DNA of 64,000 nucleotides from Streptomyces sp. NBC_01260 (GTDB lineage Bacteria > Actinomycetota > Actinomycetes > Streptomycetales > Streptomycetaceae). The notes beneath the pieces are model-generated. The model was not told the DNA's origin. It saw only the letters and a list, made by a program, of their open reading frames with translations, and ran no database searches. The stretch is from positions 5,580,001 through 5,644,000 of the forward strand of contig NZ_CP108464.1 in NCBI RefSeq assembly GCF_036226405.1, in the 5' to 3' direction. A program made the position numbers and the translations under genes. Of the stretch, positions 9,096 through 18,283 are shown one piece after another (the first letter of the stretch is position 1; each line of letters opens with the position of its first letter).

Positions 9096-10181
9096 TCAGA
9101 AGTCGAACGTGTCGATGTTCTTCTTGTCGAAGACGGTCGGCTTGCCGAGGATGACCTCGCCGTCCTTGCCGATCGTGTACTCGCCGAGCTTGCCCGCCTT
9201 GAACTTCTCACCCTGCGCGCCCGTGATCTGACCGGACGCCAGCGCCGCGGCGGCGTACGAACCGAGGTACCCCAGCTCCTCCGGGTTCCACAGCGAGAAC
9301 TGCTCGACGGTGTCGTCCTTGACGTACTTGCGCATCTGGTTCGGCGTGCCCAGGCCGTTCAGCACGACCTTGCCCTTGTACGAGGAGTCGCTCAGGTAGC
9401 GGGCGGCCGCCGCGATGCCGACGGTGGTGGGCGAGATGATGCCCTTCAGGTCGGGGTAGGCCTGCATCAGGCCCTGGGTCTGCTGGAACGACTTCTGGTC
9501 CGCGTCGTCCCCGTACGCCACCTTCACCAGCTTCATGTCCTTGTACTTGGGCAGCTTCAGCTCGTCCTTCATGAACTCGATCCAGGTGTTCTGGTTCGTC
9601 GCGTTCTGGGTGGCCGAGAGGATCGCGATCCTGCCCTGGTAGCCGATCTGCTCACCGAGGTGCTGGACCAGGCTGCGGCCGATCTCCTCGGAGCTCGCCT
9701 GGTTGATGAAGAGCTGGCGGCACTCCTTCGCGGTGTCCGAGTCGTACGCCACGACCTTGATGTTCTTCTTCATGGCCTGCTTCAGCGGACCGCACACCGC
9801 GTTCGGGTCGTTGGCGGCGACCAGGATCGCGTCCTGGCGCTGCTGGATCAGCGTGTTGATGTAGCTGACCTGCGAGGAGGCGCTGGCGTCGGACGGGCCG
9901 ACCTCCTTGCCCGTGCCGCCGTACTCCTTGGCCGCCTCGATCCCCGCGTCGTCGACGATCTTCTCGTACGGGTTGTTGATCTGCTTGGGCAGGAAGGCGA
10001 GCTTCAGCCCCTTCTTCAGCGCCGCACCCGGATCGGCCTTCGCCGTGGCCCCGGCCTTCGTGGACTCCTTGTCGGAACTGTCCTTCGTGGTGCCGGAACA
10101 GGCGCTGAGGGCGAGGGCGAGCGAGAGCGCGGTGGCGGCGGTGGCGACGGCGCGGCGCCCAGCGGCATTGCGGAGCATCAT
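9096..10181 (-). CDS. rhaS: rhamnose ABC transporter substrate-binding lipoprotein
   Basis: 361 residues. Signal peptide with lipobox LSACSG near residue 27, then a Lys/Thr-rich linker and a periplasmic-binding-protein-like fold of the ribose/rhamnose family (KLAFLPKQINNPYEKIVDDAGIEAAKE, QRQDAILVAANDPNAV, IKVVAYDSD). It should capture L-rhamnose outside the membrane and deliver it to the two permeases encoded upstream. Two consecutive ATG codons lie at the start; GAAAGG is 14 bases upstream, so the first is taken. The mutarotase gene directly downstream supports rhamnose as the substrate. Confidence 0.9.
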   Translation of the reverse strand: MMLRNAAGRRAVATAATALSLALALSACSGTTKDSSDKESTKAGATAKADPGAALKKGLKLAFLPKQINNPYEKIVDDAGIEAAKEYGGTGKEVGPSDASASSQVSYINTLIQQRQDAILVAANDPNAVCGPLKQAMKKNIKVVAYDSDTAKECRQLFINQASSEEIGRSLVQHLGEQIGYQGRIAILSATQNATNQNTWIEFMKDELKLPKYKDMKLVKVAYGDDADQKSFQQTQGLMQAYPDLKGIISPTTVGIAAAARYLSDSSYKGKVVLNGLGTPNQMRKYVKDDTVEQFSLWNPEELGYLGSYAAAALASGQITGAQGEKFKAGKLGEYTIGKDGEVILGKPTVFDKKNIDTFDF

Positions 10182-10231
10182 GGCGGCGGTGTGCCTTTCG
10201 AGGAGTGCGGACGAGGACGGAGCAGGGGGGA

Positions 10232-11284
10232 TCAGGGGCGGGCGTCGGCGGCGCGCCGGTGGCGTCGTTCGACCACGGCCGCGATGACGCGTGGGGTGAG
10301 GACGGATGCCACGAGCAGCAGACCGGTCACGATGACCTGCACCTCGTTGGCGATGTCGTTGAGGGTCAGCAGGTTCTTCAGGACACCGATGAGCAGCACC
10401 CCGGCGACCGCGCCGAAGAGCGTGCCCTTTCCGCCGTCGAAGTCGATGCCGCCGAGCAGTACGGAGGCGATGACGAGCATCTCGAAGCCGAGCCCGTTGT
10501 CGGCGCGGGCACTTCCGTAGCGGAGCGTGAAGACGATCCCCGCGAAGGCGGAGAACAGCCCGGTGGTGACGAACAGCAGCAGCTTGATCCGCTTGACCCG
10601 GATGCCCGCGAAGTACGCGGCCTCCTCCTGCGCCCCGATCGCGAACAGGGAACGCCCCAGGCCGGTCGCGTGCAGCACGATCGCGGTGATCACGGCGAGC
10701 ACGATGAACAGCAGGACGGGGTACGTGAGGAAGGTGCCGGGCACCGTGGTCGTGTCGACGGCCCAGTCGGTGTACGTCCGGGGGAAGTCGGTCACCGCGT
10801 CGCTGCCGAGCGCCACCGAGGCCAGGCCCCGGTAGAGCGCGAGGGTGCCGATGGTGACGGCCAGCGACGGCAGTCCGACCCGGGTGACCAGCCAGCCGTT
10901 GAGCAGCCCTCCGGCGACGCCCGCCAGCAGCACCACCGGCACGATCGTCTCGAACGCCCACCCCGCGTCCCACAGCGCACCGGTCAGCGCACTGCCCAGG
11001 CCCAGCATCGAGGCGACCGACAGGTCGACCTGTCCGGCGACCACCAGAAGCGTCATCGGCAGGGCGATGAGGGCGACTTCGGCGATGTCGTTGAAGGCGA
11101 ACGCGAGGTTCTCGCCCGAGCCGAAGCCGTCGGTGGTGCCGAGTCCGGCCACGACGACCGCCACCAGGAGCGCCCCGACCGCGGTGTCCCAGCGCAGTGC
11201 CAGGCCGCGCAGCGAACCCTTCGTCCTGGCGGACCCCTGCGGGGCGGTGGGCACCGCCTTCTCGGTCTCAGGCGCCATTGCCAT
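10232..11284 (-). CDS. rhaQ: rhamnose ABC transporter permease 2
   Basis: 350 residues, a BPD_transp_2 family permease with eight to ten membrane helices. The characteristic VVAGQVDLSVASMLGLGSALTGAL segment and the loop VTRVGLPSLAVTIGTLALYRGLA are present. It overlaps the end of the preceding permease gene by 17 bases, so translation is probably coupled. Gene order ATPase, permease, permease, binding protein matches rhaT-rhaP-rhaQ-rhaS of rhizobial and streptomycete rhamnose importers. Naming P versus Q follows that order and is not certain. Confidence 0.85.
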   Translation of the reverse strand: MAMAPETEKAVPTAPQGSARTKGSLRGLALRWDTAVGALLVAVVVAGLGTTDGFGSGENLAFAFNDIAEVALIALPMTLLVVAGQVDLSVASMLGLGSALTGALWDAGWAFETIVPVVLLAGVAGGLLNGWLVTRVGLPSLAVTIGTLALYRGLASVALGSDAVTDFPRTYTDWAVDTTTVPGTFLTYPVLLFIVLAVITAIVLHATGLGRSLFAIGAQEEAAYFAGIRVKRIKLLLFVTTGLFSAFAGIVFTLRYGSARADNGLGFEMLVIASVLLGGIDFDGGKGTLFGAVAGVLLIGVLKNLLTLNDIANEVQVIVTGLLLVASVLTPRVIAAVVERRHRRAADARP

Positions 11285-12323
11285 GCCGGGCGCTCCTCTT
11301 CCTCAGTGCGGCGGTCATCCGCAGGTTGACGATTCGGTCGATGCTGATGGCCAGGAGCAGCAGAGCGCCGGTGATGGCGCCCTGCCAGAACGAGTCGACC
11401 TTCAGGACCACCAGCACGCTGCCGATGGTGGTGAGCAGCAGGGCGCCCAGCGCGGCGCCCCAGACCGTTCCCGTGCCGCCGGTGATGGCGACACCGCCGA
11501 CGACGACGGCGCTGACGACCGTCAGCTCCCAGCCGTGCGCGTTGTCCGCGACGACCGTGCCGAACCGGGCGAGCCACAGGGTGCCGGCGAAACCGGCGAC
11601 GGCCCCCGAGAAGGCGTACGCGGCCAGGATCCGGCGCCGGATCGGCACCCCGGCGAGCACTGCGGCCTCCGGGCTCGACCCGATCGCGTACAGCTCGCGC
11701 CCCGAGCGGTAGCTGCGCAGGAAGTAGGCGGTCGCGGCGAGCAGCACCACGGTGATCAGCGGCAGATACGGCACGCCCAGGAGGCTCCCGCTGCCGAGGC
11801 CGAGGATCTGGTCGGGGACCTCGGCGGCGCCGATCTGGTCGCCCTGCGCCCACCAGTAGTCCACGCCCTGGATGATGTAGAGCATGCCGAGCGTCACGAC
11901 GAGCGCGGGCACCTTGCCGAAGCTGACGAGCGCGCCGGAGACCAGCCCGCAGACCACCCCGATGGCGATGCCCAGCAGCATGACGGTGAGCACGCCGTGA
12001 TCGGTTCCGGCCACGAACTTGCCGCAGGCGAAGGCGGAGAGGCCGACGACCGAGCCGACCGACAGATCGATGTTGCGGGTGATGACGACGGCCGACTGGC
12101 CGACCGCGAGCAGCACCAGGATCGAGGAGTTGAGCAGCAGGTCCTTGATGCCCTGGTCGGACAGGAAGCGCGGATTGGCCAGATAGGTGCCGAGGATCAG
12201 CAGGATCAGCGCCCCGGCGATGGATATCTCGCGGGCCCGGAAGACCGTGTCCACGAGCGAGGCCGCGCTGCGGGCCGGTGCCTTCGGGCCGCTGTCCGGC
12301 GGGCTTGCGACGGTGGTGGTCAT
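11268..12323 (-). CDS. rhaP: rhamnose ABC transporter permease 1
   Basis: 351 residues from an ATG with GAAAGGAC seven bases upstream; the longer upstream frame is read-through within the ATPase gene. The start overlaps the ATPase stop (ATGA). Same BPD_transp_2 fold as the next gene: an N-terminal helix ([17 protein letters not shown]), then [28 protein letters not shown] and the loop [26 protein letters not shown]. The two permeases would form a heterodimeric channel. Confidence 0.87.
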   Translation of the reverse strand: MTTTVASPPDSGPKAPARSAASLVDTVFRAREISIAGALILLILGTYLANPRFLSDQGIKDLLLNSSILVLLAVGQSAVVITRNIDLSVGSVVGLSAFACGKFVAGTDHGVLTVMLLGIAIGVVCGLVSGALVSFGKVPALVVTLGMLYIIQGVDYWWAQGDQIGAAEVPDQILGLGSGSLLGVPYLPLITVVLLAATAYFLRSYRSGRELYAIGSSPEAAVLAGVPIRRRILAAYAFSGAVAGFAGTLWLARFGTVVADNAHGWELTVVSAVVVGGVAITGGTGTVWGAALGALLLTTIGSVLVVLKVDSFWQGAITGALLLLAISIDRIVNLRMTAALRKRSARHGNGA

Positions 12324-13861
12324 GCCGCTGTCCTTTCGCCGAGTCCGGTCGCCGCCGCCATGACCGTCTCCTCGGTGGCCCGCGCGCGCGGGAGTTCGGC
12401 GACGAGCCGGCCCTCGTGCATGACGAGCACCCGGTCGGCCATGCCGATCACCTCGGGCAGGTCGGAGGAGATCATCAGCACGGCGAGCCCTTCGGCGGCC
12501 AGGGCGGAGAGCAGCCGGTGGACCTCGGCCTTGGTGCCGACGTCGATGCCGCGGGTGGGCTCGTCGACGATGAGTACGCAGGGTCCGGTGGCCAGCCACT
12601 TGGCCAGCACGACCTTCTGCTGATTGCCGCCGGACAGGACACCGACGGTGTCGGCCAGCCGGTTGTACTTGAGCTGGAGGCGCAGGGCCCAGTCGGCGGC
12701 CCGGTCGTGCTCCAGGGCCCGGCTGACCAGTCCGCCGCGGCGGACCTCGCCGAGCCCGGTGAGGCCGATGTTGCGTTCGATCGACATCTCCATGACGAGC
12801 CCGCGCTGCCTGCGGTCCTCGGGCACGAGGGCGAGCCCGGCGGCCATCGCGGCGGTGGGCGAACCGGCGCGCAGCGCGGTGCCGTTCACCCGGACCTCAC
12901 CCGCGTCGGCGCGGTCGACGCCGAAGACGGCCTGGGCCACCTCGGTGCGGCCGGCCCCGACGAGCCCGGCCAGTGCGACGATCTCGCCCCGGCGCACCTC
13001 GAACGACACGTCGTGGAAGACGCCCTCCCGCGTCAGCCGCCTTACGGAAAGGGCGACTTCGCCGACGGCGGCGTCCTGCTTCGGGTAGAGGTCGTCGAGT
13101 TCGCGGCCGACCATGAGCCGCACGAGACCGTCCTGGGTGAGCCCGTCCAGCGGCTCGGAGGAGATCCACCTGCCGTCGCGGAGGGTGGTGACGCGCTGGC
13201 ACAGTTCGAAGATCTCGTCGAGCCGGTGCGAGATGAACAGCACGGCCGCACCCTCGGCGCGCAGCGCCCGTACGACGGAGAACAGCCTGGCCGTCTCGCT
13301 GCCGGTGAGTGCGGCCGTCGGCTCGTCCATGATCAGGACACGGGCCTCGAAGGAGAGCGCCTTGGCGATCTCGACGATCTGCTGGTCCGCTATGGAGAGC
13401 CCGCGGGCCGGCCGGTCGGGGGCCAGATCCACACCGAGCCGGCGCATCAGCCCCGCGGTCGTGTCGTGCACGGCTCTGCGGTCGATCCGGCCGAGGGAGC
13501 GCCGGGGCTGGCGGCCCATGAAGATGTTCTCGGCGATCGACAGATCGGGAAAGAGCGTCGGCTCCTGGTAGATGACGGCGATACCGGCATCGCGGGCGGC
13601 GGCCGGGCCGTTGAAGACGACGGGCTTCCCGTCGAGCAGTACGACACCGTTGTCAGGGCGGTGCACCCCGGCGAGCGCCTTGATGAGGGTGGACTTTCCC
13701 GCGCCGTTCTCCCCGGCGAGTGCGTGCGCCTCACCGGGGAAGAGTTCGAGGGACACGTCCTGCAGGGCCCGTACGGCACCGAAGGATTTGCTCACACCCT
13801 TCAGCGCCAGAACCGGGGCCGGCTCCGGGGCCGAGTCCGGGCCCTTGGCGGACTTGTTCAT
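12320..13861 (-). CDS. rhaT: rhamnose ABC transporter ATP-binding protein
   Basis: 513 residues with two fused ABC ATPase halves, as in all sugar importers of the ribose/rhamnose class. First half: Walker [10 protein letters not shown], signature '[15 protein letters not shown]', Walker [12 protein letters not shown]. Second half: degenerate Walker [10 protein letters not shown] and signature [15 protein letters not shown] with [10 protein letters not shown]. The start at 13861 has AGGAG eight bases upstream. It is the first gene of the operon, 57 bases downstream of a palindromic operator-like site at 13919-13930. Confidence 0.92.
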   Translation of the reverse strand: MNKSAKGPDSAPEPAPVLALKGVSKSFGAVRALQDVSLELFPGEAHALAGENGAGKSTLIKALAGVHRPDNGVVLLDGKPVVFNGPAAARDAGIAVIYQEPTLFPDLSIAENIFMGRQPRRSLGRIDRRAVHDTTAGLMRRLGVDLAPDRPARGLSIADQQIVEIAKALSFEARVLIMDEPTAALTGSETARLFSVVRALRAEGAAVLFISHRLDEIFELCQRVTTLRDGRWISSEPLDGLTQDGLVRLMVGRELDDLYPKQDAAVGEVALSVRRLTREGVFHDVSFEVRRGEIVALAGLVGAGRTEVAQAVFGVDRADAGEVRVNGTALRAGSPTAAMAAGLALVPEDRRQRGLVMEMSIERNIGLTGLGEVRRGGLVSRALEHDRAADWALRLQLKYNRLADTVGVLSGGNQQKVVLAKWLATGPCVLIVDEPTRGIDVGTKAEVHRLLSALAAEGLAVLMISSDLPEVIGMADRVLVMHEGRLVAELPRARATEETVMAAATGLGERTAA

Positions 13862-13918
13862 GAGGGGCTCCTGAGCGGTGGACCGAGCCGGCGGGAGGCC
13901 GCAGGGGCCCACCCGTCG

Positions 13919-13930
13919 TGAAAGGTTTCA
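13919..13930. promoter_or_regulatory. palindromic operator upstream of the rhamnose operon
   Basis: TGAAAGGTTTCA is a near-perfect 12-base palindrome (TGAAA-GG-TTTCA) 57 bases before the rhaT start. Its shape resembles LacI-family operators of sugar operons. The window has no LacI- or DeoR-family gene, so the cognate regulator is unknown. Confidence 0.5.
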
Positions 13931-14096
13931 ATCGGGCTCCTCGGAAGCTAGACGGGGTGCGTGGGCGTAGTCAATGGGTGCGCAGTGGGAATCTACTGAG
14001 GTTGGGGGGAGGGGTGCGGGGGAAATGAACAGCGTCGACTCGCGTGCGTGCGGGCCCCCGGTGGCGCCTTGGTGGGAGGATTGCCCAGCCTGGTGG

Positions 14097-14108
14097 TGAA
14101 TCGATTCA
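14097..14108. promoter_or_regulatory. perfect palindrome in the region divergent to rhaT
   Basis: TGAATCGATTCA is a perfect 12-base palindrome lying 167 bases beyond the first operator. A divergent regulator or catabolic gene would be expected to start here, but no credible coding frame follows. The site may be an orphan operator left by a deletion. Confidence 0.4.
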
Positions 14109-14245
14109 TGTTGAGTGACGTCCGCGCGGAGCGGCCGCGGCCCTGTGAAGCCCGTACGAGCGGCAGGACACGGTCCAGCCGGCGGCGGCCGGGGCGGGCC
14201 GGGACAAGCGCGACGCGCCAGGCCGGGGCCGCTCCCGCCGGACCC

Positions 14246-14507
14246 TCAGGCGCCGTGCAGCCGGCGCAGGTACTCGTGGGCGTTGGGCTTCGGCGAGCGC
14301 GGCCAGGAGCGCGCGCCGGTCGGTTCCGTCGACGTGCCGTACCTCGACATCCGTGCCGAGGGCCTCCACGGTCGCCGGGGACAGTTCCTCCGCGAGCAGT
14401 ACGACGGGACGGTCGACGGGTCTTGCCGGTAGCGGGTCGGCCGGCTCGGAGCCGGTGAACAGGGCAGGCGCGGCGGTGGTCGTGGACAGCCTTCTCTCGG
14501 GAGACAT
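14246..14507 (-). pseudogene. serA (3-phosphoglycerate dehydrogenase) N-terminal remnant
   Basis: From an ATG at 14507, a 37-residue non-homologous leader is followed by RPVVLLAEELSPATVEALGTDVEVRHVDGTDRRALLAALAEA. This is an unmistakable match to the first 40 residues of actinobacterial SerA (KPVVLIAEELSPATV...EIRHCNGADRAELLPAIADVDAIL). The frame then leaves SerA; a shifted frame runs to AHEYLRRLHGA and a stop at 14246-14248, so a second gene end may have been joined on. About 490 residues of SerA are missing. SerA makes 3-phosphohydroxypyruvate on the phosphoserine pathway, which is relevant to the sbnB relic nearby. Confidence 0.7.
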
Positions 14508-14548
14508 CGGTCGGGAAGGTGCGGCGGGTCGGGTGACCCCGGCAGGTG

Positions 14549-16510
14549 CTACTGCCGGGCGCCGGCCAGGTCCAGTGCGCGGGCGCGCAGTGCCAGCCTG
14601 GCCGGGAGAACGCTGGAGAGGAGCGCGAGGGCGAGCGCCGCGAGCGCGCTGCCCCCGATCGCCGTCCACGGCAGGCTCAGCGAGAGCGCCGAACCGGCGT
14701 CCAGGACGCGGCGGTTGATCAGCATCAGGCTCGCGGCCTGGGTGCCGGTGGTGACGAGCACGGCGAGCACGGTGGCGGTCGCGGCGGTGAGGACGGCCTC
14801 CACCGCGACCATGGACAGGACCTGTCGGTCGTTGCCCCCGGTCAGCCTGAGCGTGGCGAAGTCCCGCAGCCGGTCGCCCGTGGACATCATCATGGTGTTG
14901 ATGATGGCGATGAGCGCGTAGAGCAGGGCCGGACCCAGGATGGCGATCATGGTGATCCAGTCGCTGCGGGCCCGCGGGTCGTCGTCGCCGCTGCCCCACT
15001 GTCCGGTGGGAGTGATCCTCGCTCCGTCGGTGGCGCCCAGTGCCGGGGCGGCGGCGCCCGCGGCGGTGGAGACGAACGCCGCGGTGGGCTGCTTGCCGCC
15101 GGTCAGATGCGCCGCCACCGTGTCGTACGGGAGCAGCACCTCGGAGAGGTTGAGCGGTGTCCTGACCAGGGCGACCACCTTCACGGTGAGGGAGGCGCCG
15201 TCGGCCAGGGTGGCGTCGAGCCGGTCGCCGACCCGCCAGTCGTTGGACTCGGCGAGGCCGCTGGAGACGGCGACGGCCGATCCCTTCAGCGCGTCGAGCG
15301 AACCCGCCTTCGTCTTCAGCTTCCAGGTCCTGGCCGCGTCACCGTCGACGGCGGTGGCGGCGGTCGTACCGCCGGTCATCCCGCCGCCCAGGTCCGAGAC
15401 GAGGGTGGGGTGGATGGTGGTGGTCCGGCTGCCGGGCAGCTCCCGCAGGTGCCGCACCGCGGCGGCGGAGAGCCCGGACCCACCGTCCGGCTCGACCACG
15501 TACTGCGCGCTGAGCGCCGCACGTGACTGCTGGGCCCTGGCCTCACCGAAGGCGAGCGTGGAGCCCACCACCGTCGCGGTCAGGCCGATCACCAGGAAGA
15601 CCGGGGTCGCGGTGGAGACGGTACGGCGCACCGCGGCCAGCGCGTTCTGCCTCGCCAGCATCCCGACCGCGCCCGCCGCCAGCGGCACCGGCAGGGTCAG
15701 CAGCCGGACCAGCGGAGGGACGACCACCGGGGCGAACAGCGCGAGCGCCATGATCGCCATGACATCGATCAGCAGCGACCAGACCGGCAGGTTCTGCGGG
15801 TCACGCAGCTGCGGGTCCTGCTGCATGCCGGGGGGCATGGCGGTGAACAGGGCCACCACCGTGCCGAAGAGCGCGAGATAGGCGACGGCCCACACCCAGC
15901 GCCCGGGTGTCATCACCTTGCCGTCCACCGCCGCGGCGCTCAGCGCCTCGACGGGGCGTACCCGGCCGGCCCGGCGGGCCGCCGCGTAGGCACCGAGCAC
16001 CGCCACCCCCACCTCGATCGCCGAGGCGATCAGCAGGGGCCCCGCCGAGAACTCCACGGTGAAGCCCTCCGGGGCGGCACCGCGGTCGACCAGCCACCGG
16101 GCGAAGAGCGGCGCGAGTGCCGGGCCGAGCAGCGAGCCGGCGACCGAGGCGATCAGCGAGACCACCACCGACTCACCGATCACCAGCAGCCTGATCTGCC
16201 GCGGGGTGGCGCCGACGGCCCGCAGCAGGGCCGTTTCGCGGCGCCGCCCGGCGACGGCGAAAGCGAACGTCGACGCCACGACGAACAGCGATACGAAGCC
16301 GGACATCCCGGCCATGAAGGTGAGGAGCTTCTTCAGGGAAGGTGCCGACGGATCGTTGTTCTCCAGCCCCGCCGACGTCACGACGAGCAGGCCGGAGGCG
16401 GCGATGAGGGCCACGCCCAGGGTGAGGGCGACGAACGAGCCGATGAAGCCGAGCCACCGCTTGCGCAGGGTGGCCACCGCGACGGGGACCAGGAGGGAGA
16501 ACTTCCCCAT
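14549..16510 (-). CDS. FtsX-like ABC transporter permease (MacB type)
   Basis: 653 residues. Two repeats of the FtsX/MacB permease fold: an N-terminal helix (GFIGSFVALTLGVALIAASGLLV), then GMSGFVSLFVVASTFAFAVAGRRRETALLRAVGATPRQIRLLVIGE, a mid-protein Ala/Val-rich helical set, a large extracytoplasmic domain (about residues 340-510), and final helices (ALLYALIAIINTMMM, AVEAVLTAATATVLAVLVTTG, AIGGSALAALALALLSSVLPA). The start overlaps the ATPase stop by one base (TGATG). It is probably an efflux component for a peptide or antibiotic, inferred from the NRPS relics around it and from the family. Confidence 0.88.
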   Translation of the reverse strand: MGKFSLLVPVAVATLRKRWLGFIGSFVALTLGVALIAASGLLVVTSAGLENNDPSAPSLKKLLTFMAGMSGFVSLFVVASTFAFAVAGRRRETALLRAVGATPRQIRLLVIGESVVVSLIASVAGSLLGPALAPLFARWLVDRGAAPEGFTVEFSAGPLLIASAIEVGVAVLGAYAAARRAGRVRPVEALSAAAVDGKVMTPGRWVWAVAYLALFGTVVALFTAMPPGMQQDPQLRDPQNLPVWSLLIDVMAIMALALFAPVVVPPLVRLLTLPVPLAAGAVGMLARQNALAAVRRTVSTATPVFLVIGLTATVVGSTLAFGEARAQQSRAALSAQYVVEPDGGSGLSAAAVRHLRELPGSRTTTIHPTLVSDLGGGMTGGTTAATAVDGDAARTWKLKTKAGSLDALKGSAVAVSSGLAESNDWRVGDRLDATLADGASLTVKVVALVRTPLNLSEVLLPYDTVAAHLTGGKQPTAAFVSTAAGAAAPALGATDGARITPTGQWGSGDDDPRARSDWITMIAILGPALLYALIAIINTMMMSTGDRLRDFATLRLTGGNDRQVLSMVAVEAVLTAATATVLAVLVTTGTQAASLMLINRRVLDAGSALSLSLPWTAIGGSALAALALALLSSVLPARLALRARALDLAGARQ

Positions 16511-17277
16511 CACTCGCCACCGCCCACACGTGCGGGCGCCGTGTCCGCTTCCAGCAGGGCCATGTGCTCGGCGACGCCCTGCGCGGTCGGCTGCCGCATC
16601 TCGTCGGTGATGCGGCCGTCGACGAGGAAGACGACCCGGTCCGCGTACGAGGCGGCGACCGGGTCGTGAGTCACCATGATCGTGGTCTGTCCCTGCTCGT
16701 CCACCAGGGTCCGCAGCAGCTTCAGCACGGTCCGGCTGCTGCTGCTGTCCAGGGCGCCGGTGGGTTCGTCGGCGAAGAGGACCTTGGGCCTGGTGATCAG
16801 CGCGCGGGCGATCGCCACCCGCTGCTGCTGGCCGCCGGACATCTGGGAGGGCAGATGTCCGGCGCGCTCGCCGAGTCCGACCTGGGCGAGGGCGGCGCGG
16901 ACCTCGGCGGAGTCGGGCCGGCGCCCCGCGAGCCGCAGCGGAAGCCCCACGTTCTGTTCGGCACTCAGCGCGCCGAGGAGGTTGAACGCCTGGAAGATGA
17001 AGCCGATCCGGTCCCGGCGCAGTTCGGTGAGGGCCTTCTCGCTGAGCGGTCCGAGATCGATGTCGTCCACGACCACCCGGCCCGAGTCGGGCCGGTCGAG
17101 TCCGGCCGCGCACTGCAGAAGAGTGCTCTTCCCCGAGCCGGACGGGCCCATGATCGCGGTGAAGGTGGTGCGTTCGAAGACCACGGAGATCTCGTCGAGG
17201 GCGCGCACCGCCGCGGAGGTAGCGGCCGCGTAGCACCTGCTGACCTGTTCGAGCCGGACCGCCTGATTGTCTGCCAT
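16510..17277 (-). CDS. ABC transporter ATP-binding protein (LolD/MacB type)
   Basis: 255 residues, a complete ABC ATPase. Walker A GPSGSGKST near residue 44, Q-loop FIFQAFNLLG, signature MSGGQQQRVAIARAL, Walker B VLFADEPTGALD and switch MVTHD. The signature LxSGGQQQR and DEPTGALD are typical of exporters paired with FtsX-fold permeases. It is co-transcribed with the permease that follows. The gene ends at a junction with the NRPS relic 65 bases upstream of its start, so its original promoter may have been replaced or lost. Confidence 0.9.
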   Translation of the reverse strand: MADNQAVRLEQVSRCYAAATSAAVRALDEISVVFERTTFTAIMGPSGSGKSTLLQCAAGLDRPDSGRVVVDDIDLGPLSEKALTELRRDRIGFIFQAFNLLGALSAEQNVGLPLRLAGRRPDSAEVRAALAQVGLGERAGHLPSQMSGGQQQRVAIARALITRPKVLFADEPTGALDSSSSRTVLKLLRTLVDEQGQTTIMVTHDPVAASYADRVVFLVDGRITDEMRQPTAQGVAEHMALLEADTAPARVGGGE

Positions 17278-17341
17278 GCGTCAACGCCTATCAAGTGATG
17301 TCGTGCTGGTCGGATGAACTCGCCGCGCTCATTGAGTCAGA

Positions 17342-17707
17342 TCAGTAGCCGCCCCATTGGGCCAGCAGATCCTTTTCGGTCTCTGCTGGGGCCGGGTCCA
17401 GCTCCCCCACCGGGGTGTCCGGACTGTCGGCCACGGCTTCGAGGAGCCGGACCATCCGGTCCAGCACCCCTTGGGCCTCATCGGGTTGATAGACGTCCGG
17501 CAGATATCCCAGGTGCAGTTCGAGGGTGGTGGTATCGAGTCCGGGTACCGCCTGCATGCGCAGGGGATAGTGCGTGGCGTCCTCGCTGTCACCCCCGACG
17601 AGCCGCAGACCGTCCGTCTGTGCGAGCAGACGGCCCGCGTCGAGTGGCGTGTTCTTGACCACGGTCGTGGTGTCGAAGAGCGGCCCGGCGCCGACCAGCC
17701 GCTGGAT
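17342..17707 (-). pseudogene. NRPS condensation-domain C-terminal remnant
   Basis: The frame carries the closing section of a condensation domain: IQRLVGAGPLFDTTTVVKNTPLD, HYPLRMQAVPGLDTTTLELHLGYLPDVYQPDEAQGVLDRMVRLLEAVADSPDTPVGELD, then DLLAQWGGY and a stop just where the linker to an adenylation domain should continue (normally LLAQWNDT...). All catalytic parts, including the HHxxxDG motif, are missing. At the upstream end, homology stops six bases from the sbnB relic, which runs in the opposite direction, so this is a rearrangement scar. Confidence 0.7.
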
Positions 17708-17713
17708 GTCGGC

Positions 17714-18222
17714 CTGCCGGCCTACCGGGGCGGCGACTCACCGGTGGCCGGGATGAAGTGGATCGCCTCCTTCCCCGGCAACGTCGCGGCGGGCCTGGAG
17801 CGGGCGAGCGCGAGCATCACCCTCAACTCTCCGGTGACCGGGCAGCCTTCGGCCTTCATCGAGGGCTCCGTCATCTCCGCGAAGCGCACCGCGGCGAGCG
17901 CAGCGCTGGCCGCACGGGTCCACACCGAGCAGGACCCGCCGGCCGGAGTCGTCCTGATCGGCTGCGGGGTGATCAACCTGGAGATCCTGCGGTTCCTGGC
18001 CGCCGCGCTGCCCGGACTGCGCGAGGCGGTGCTGTACGACACCGATCCGGCGCGCGCCGAGGCCTTCGCCCGGACCTGCGCGCCGCACGTGGTGAGGGGC
18101 AGCACGTGGTGTACTCCCCGTTCGGTCTCGGCGTGCTCGACATCGCGCTCGCCGAGTTCGTGAGGCAAGAGGCGGGACGGCTGGGACTCGGTGTCCGGGT
18201 GGACGACTTCCTGGAGTCGTGA
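17714..18222 (+). pseudogene. sbnB-like (2,3-diaminopropionate biosynthesis) remnant with internal deletion
   Basis: The first segment reads LPAYRGGDSPVAGMKWIASFPGNVAAGLERASASITLNSP and continues into a Rossmann motif GVVLIGCGVINLEILRFL, diagnostic of SbnB, an ornithine-cyclodeaminase-like dehydrogenase. SbnB oxidises N-(1-amino-1-carboxyethyl)-glutamate to give L-2,3-diaminopropionate. The frame breaks near 18095. The true C-terminus (QHVVYSPFGLGVLDIALAEFV ... VRVDDFLES) resumes in another frame and ends with TGA at 18220. About 70 N-terminal and 80-100 internal residues are gone. It is clearly non-functional. Confidence 0.75.
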
Positions 18223-18239
18223 CCCCACCGGCTGTACGC

Positions 18240-18273
18240 GGGTGTGGCCCCCTCCTCGGAGGGGGCCACACCC
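18240..18273. terminator. bidirectional intrinsic terminator
   Basis: Perfect 16-base inverted repeat (GGGTGTGGCCCCCTCC and its complement) with a two-base centre. It lies between the sbnB relic and the convergent DUF4097 gene, whose stop is 11 bases away. Confidence 0.8.
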
Positions 18274-18283
18274 ATGCGACCGC

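Noticed and set aside
14106..14999. 297-residue minus-strand open frame
   Set aside because: Its first part is an out-of-frame reading of the FtsX permease; only the section from 14507 leftward matches a real protein (SerA).
17342..17662. An intact small gene for the 106-residue frame
   Set aside because: The protein is only the end of a condensation domain and homology continues upstream of the apparent start to 17707, so it is a relic.
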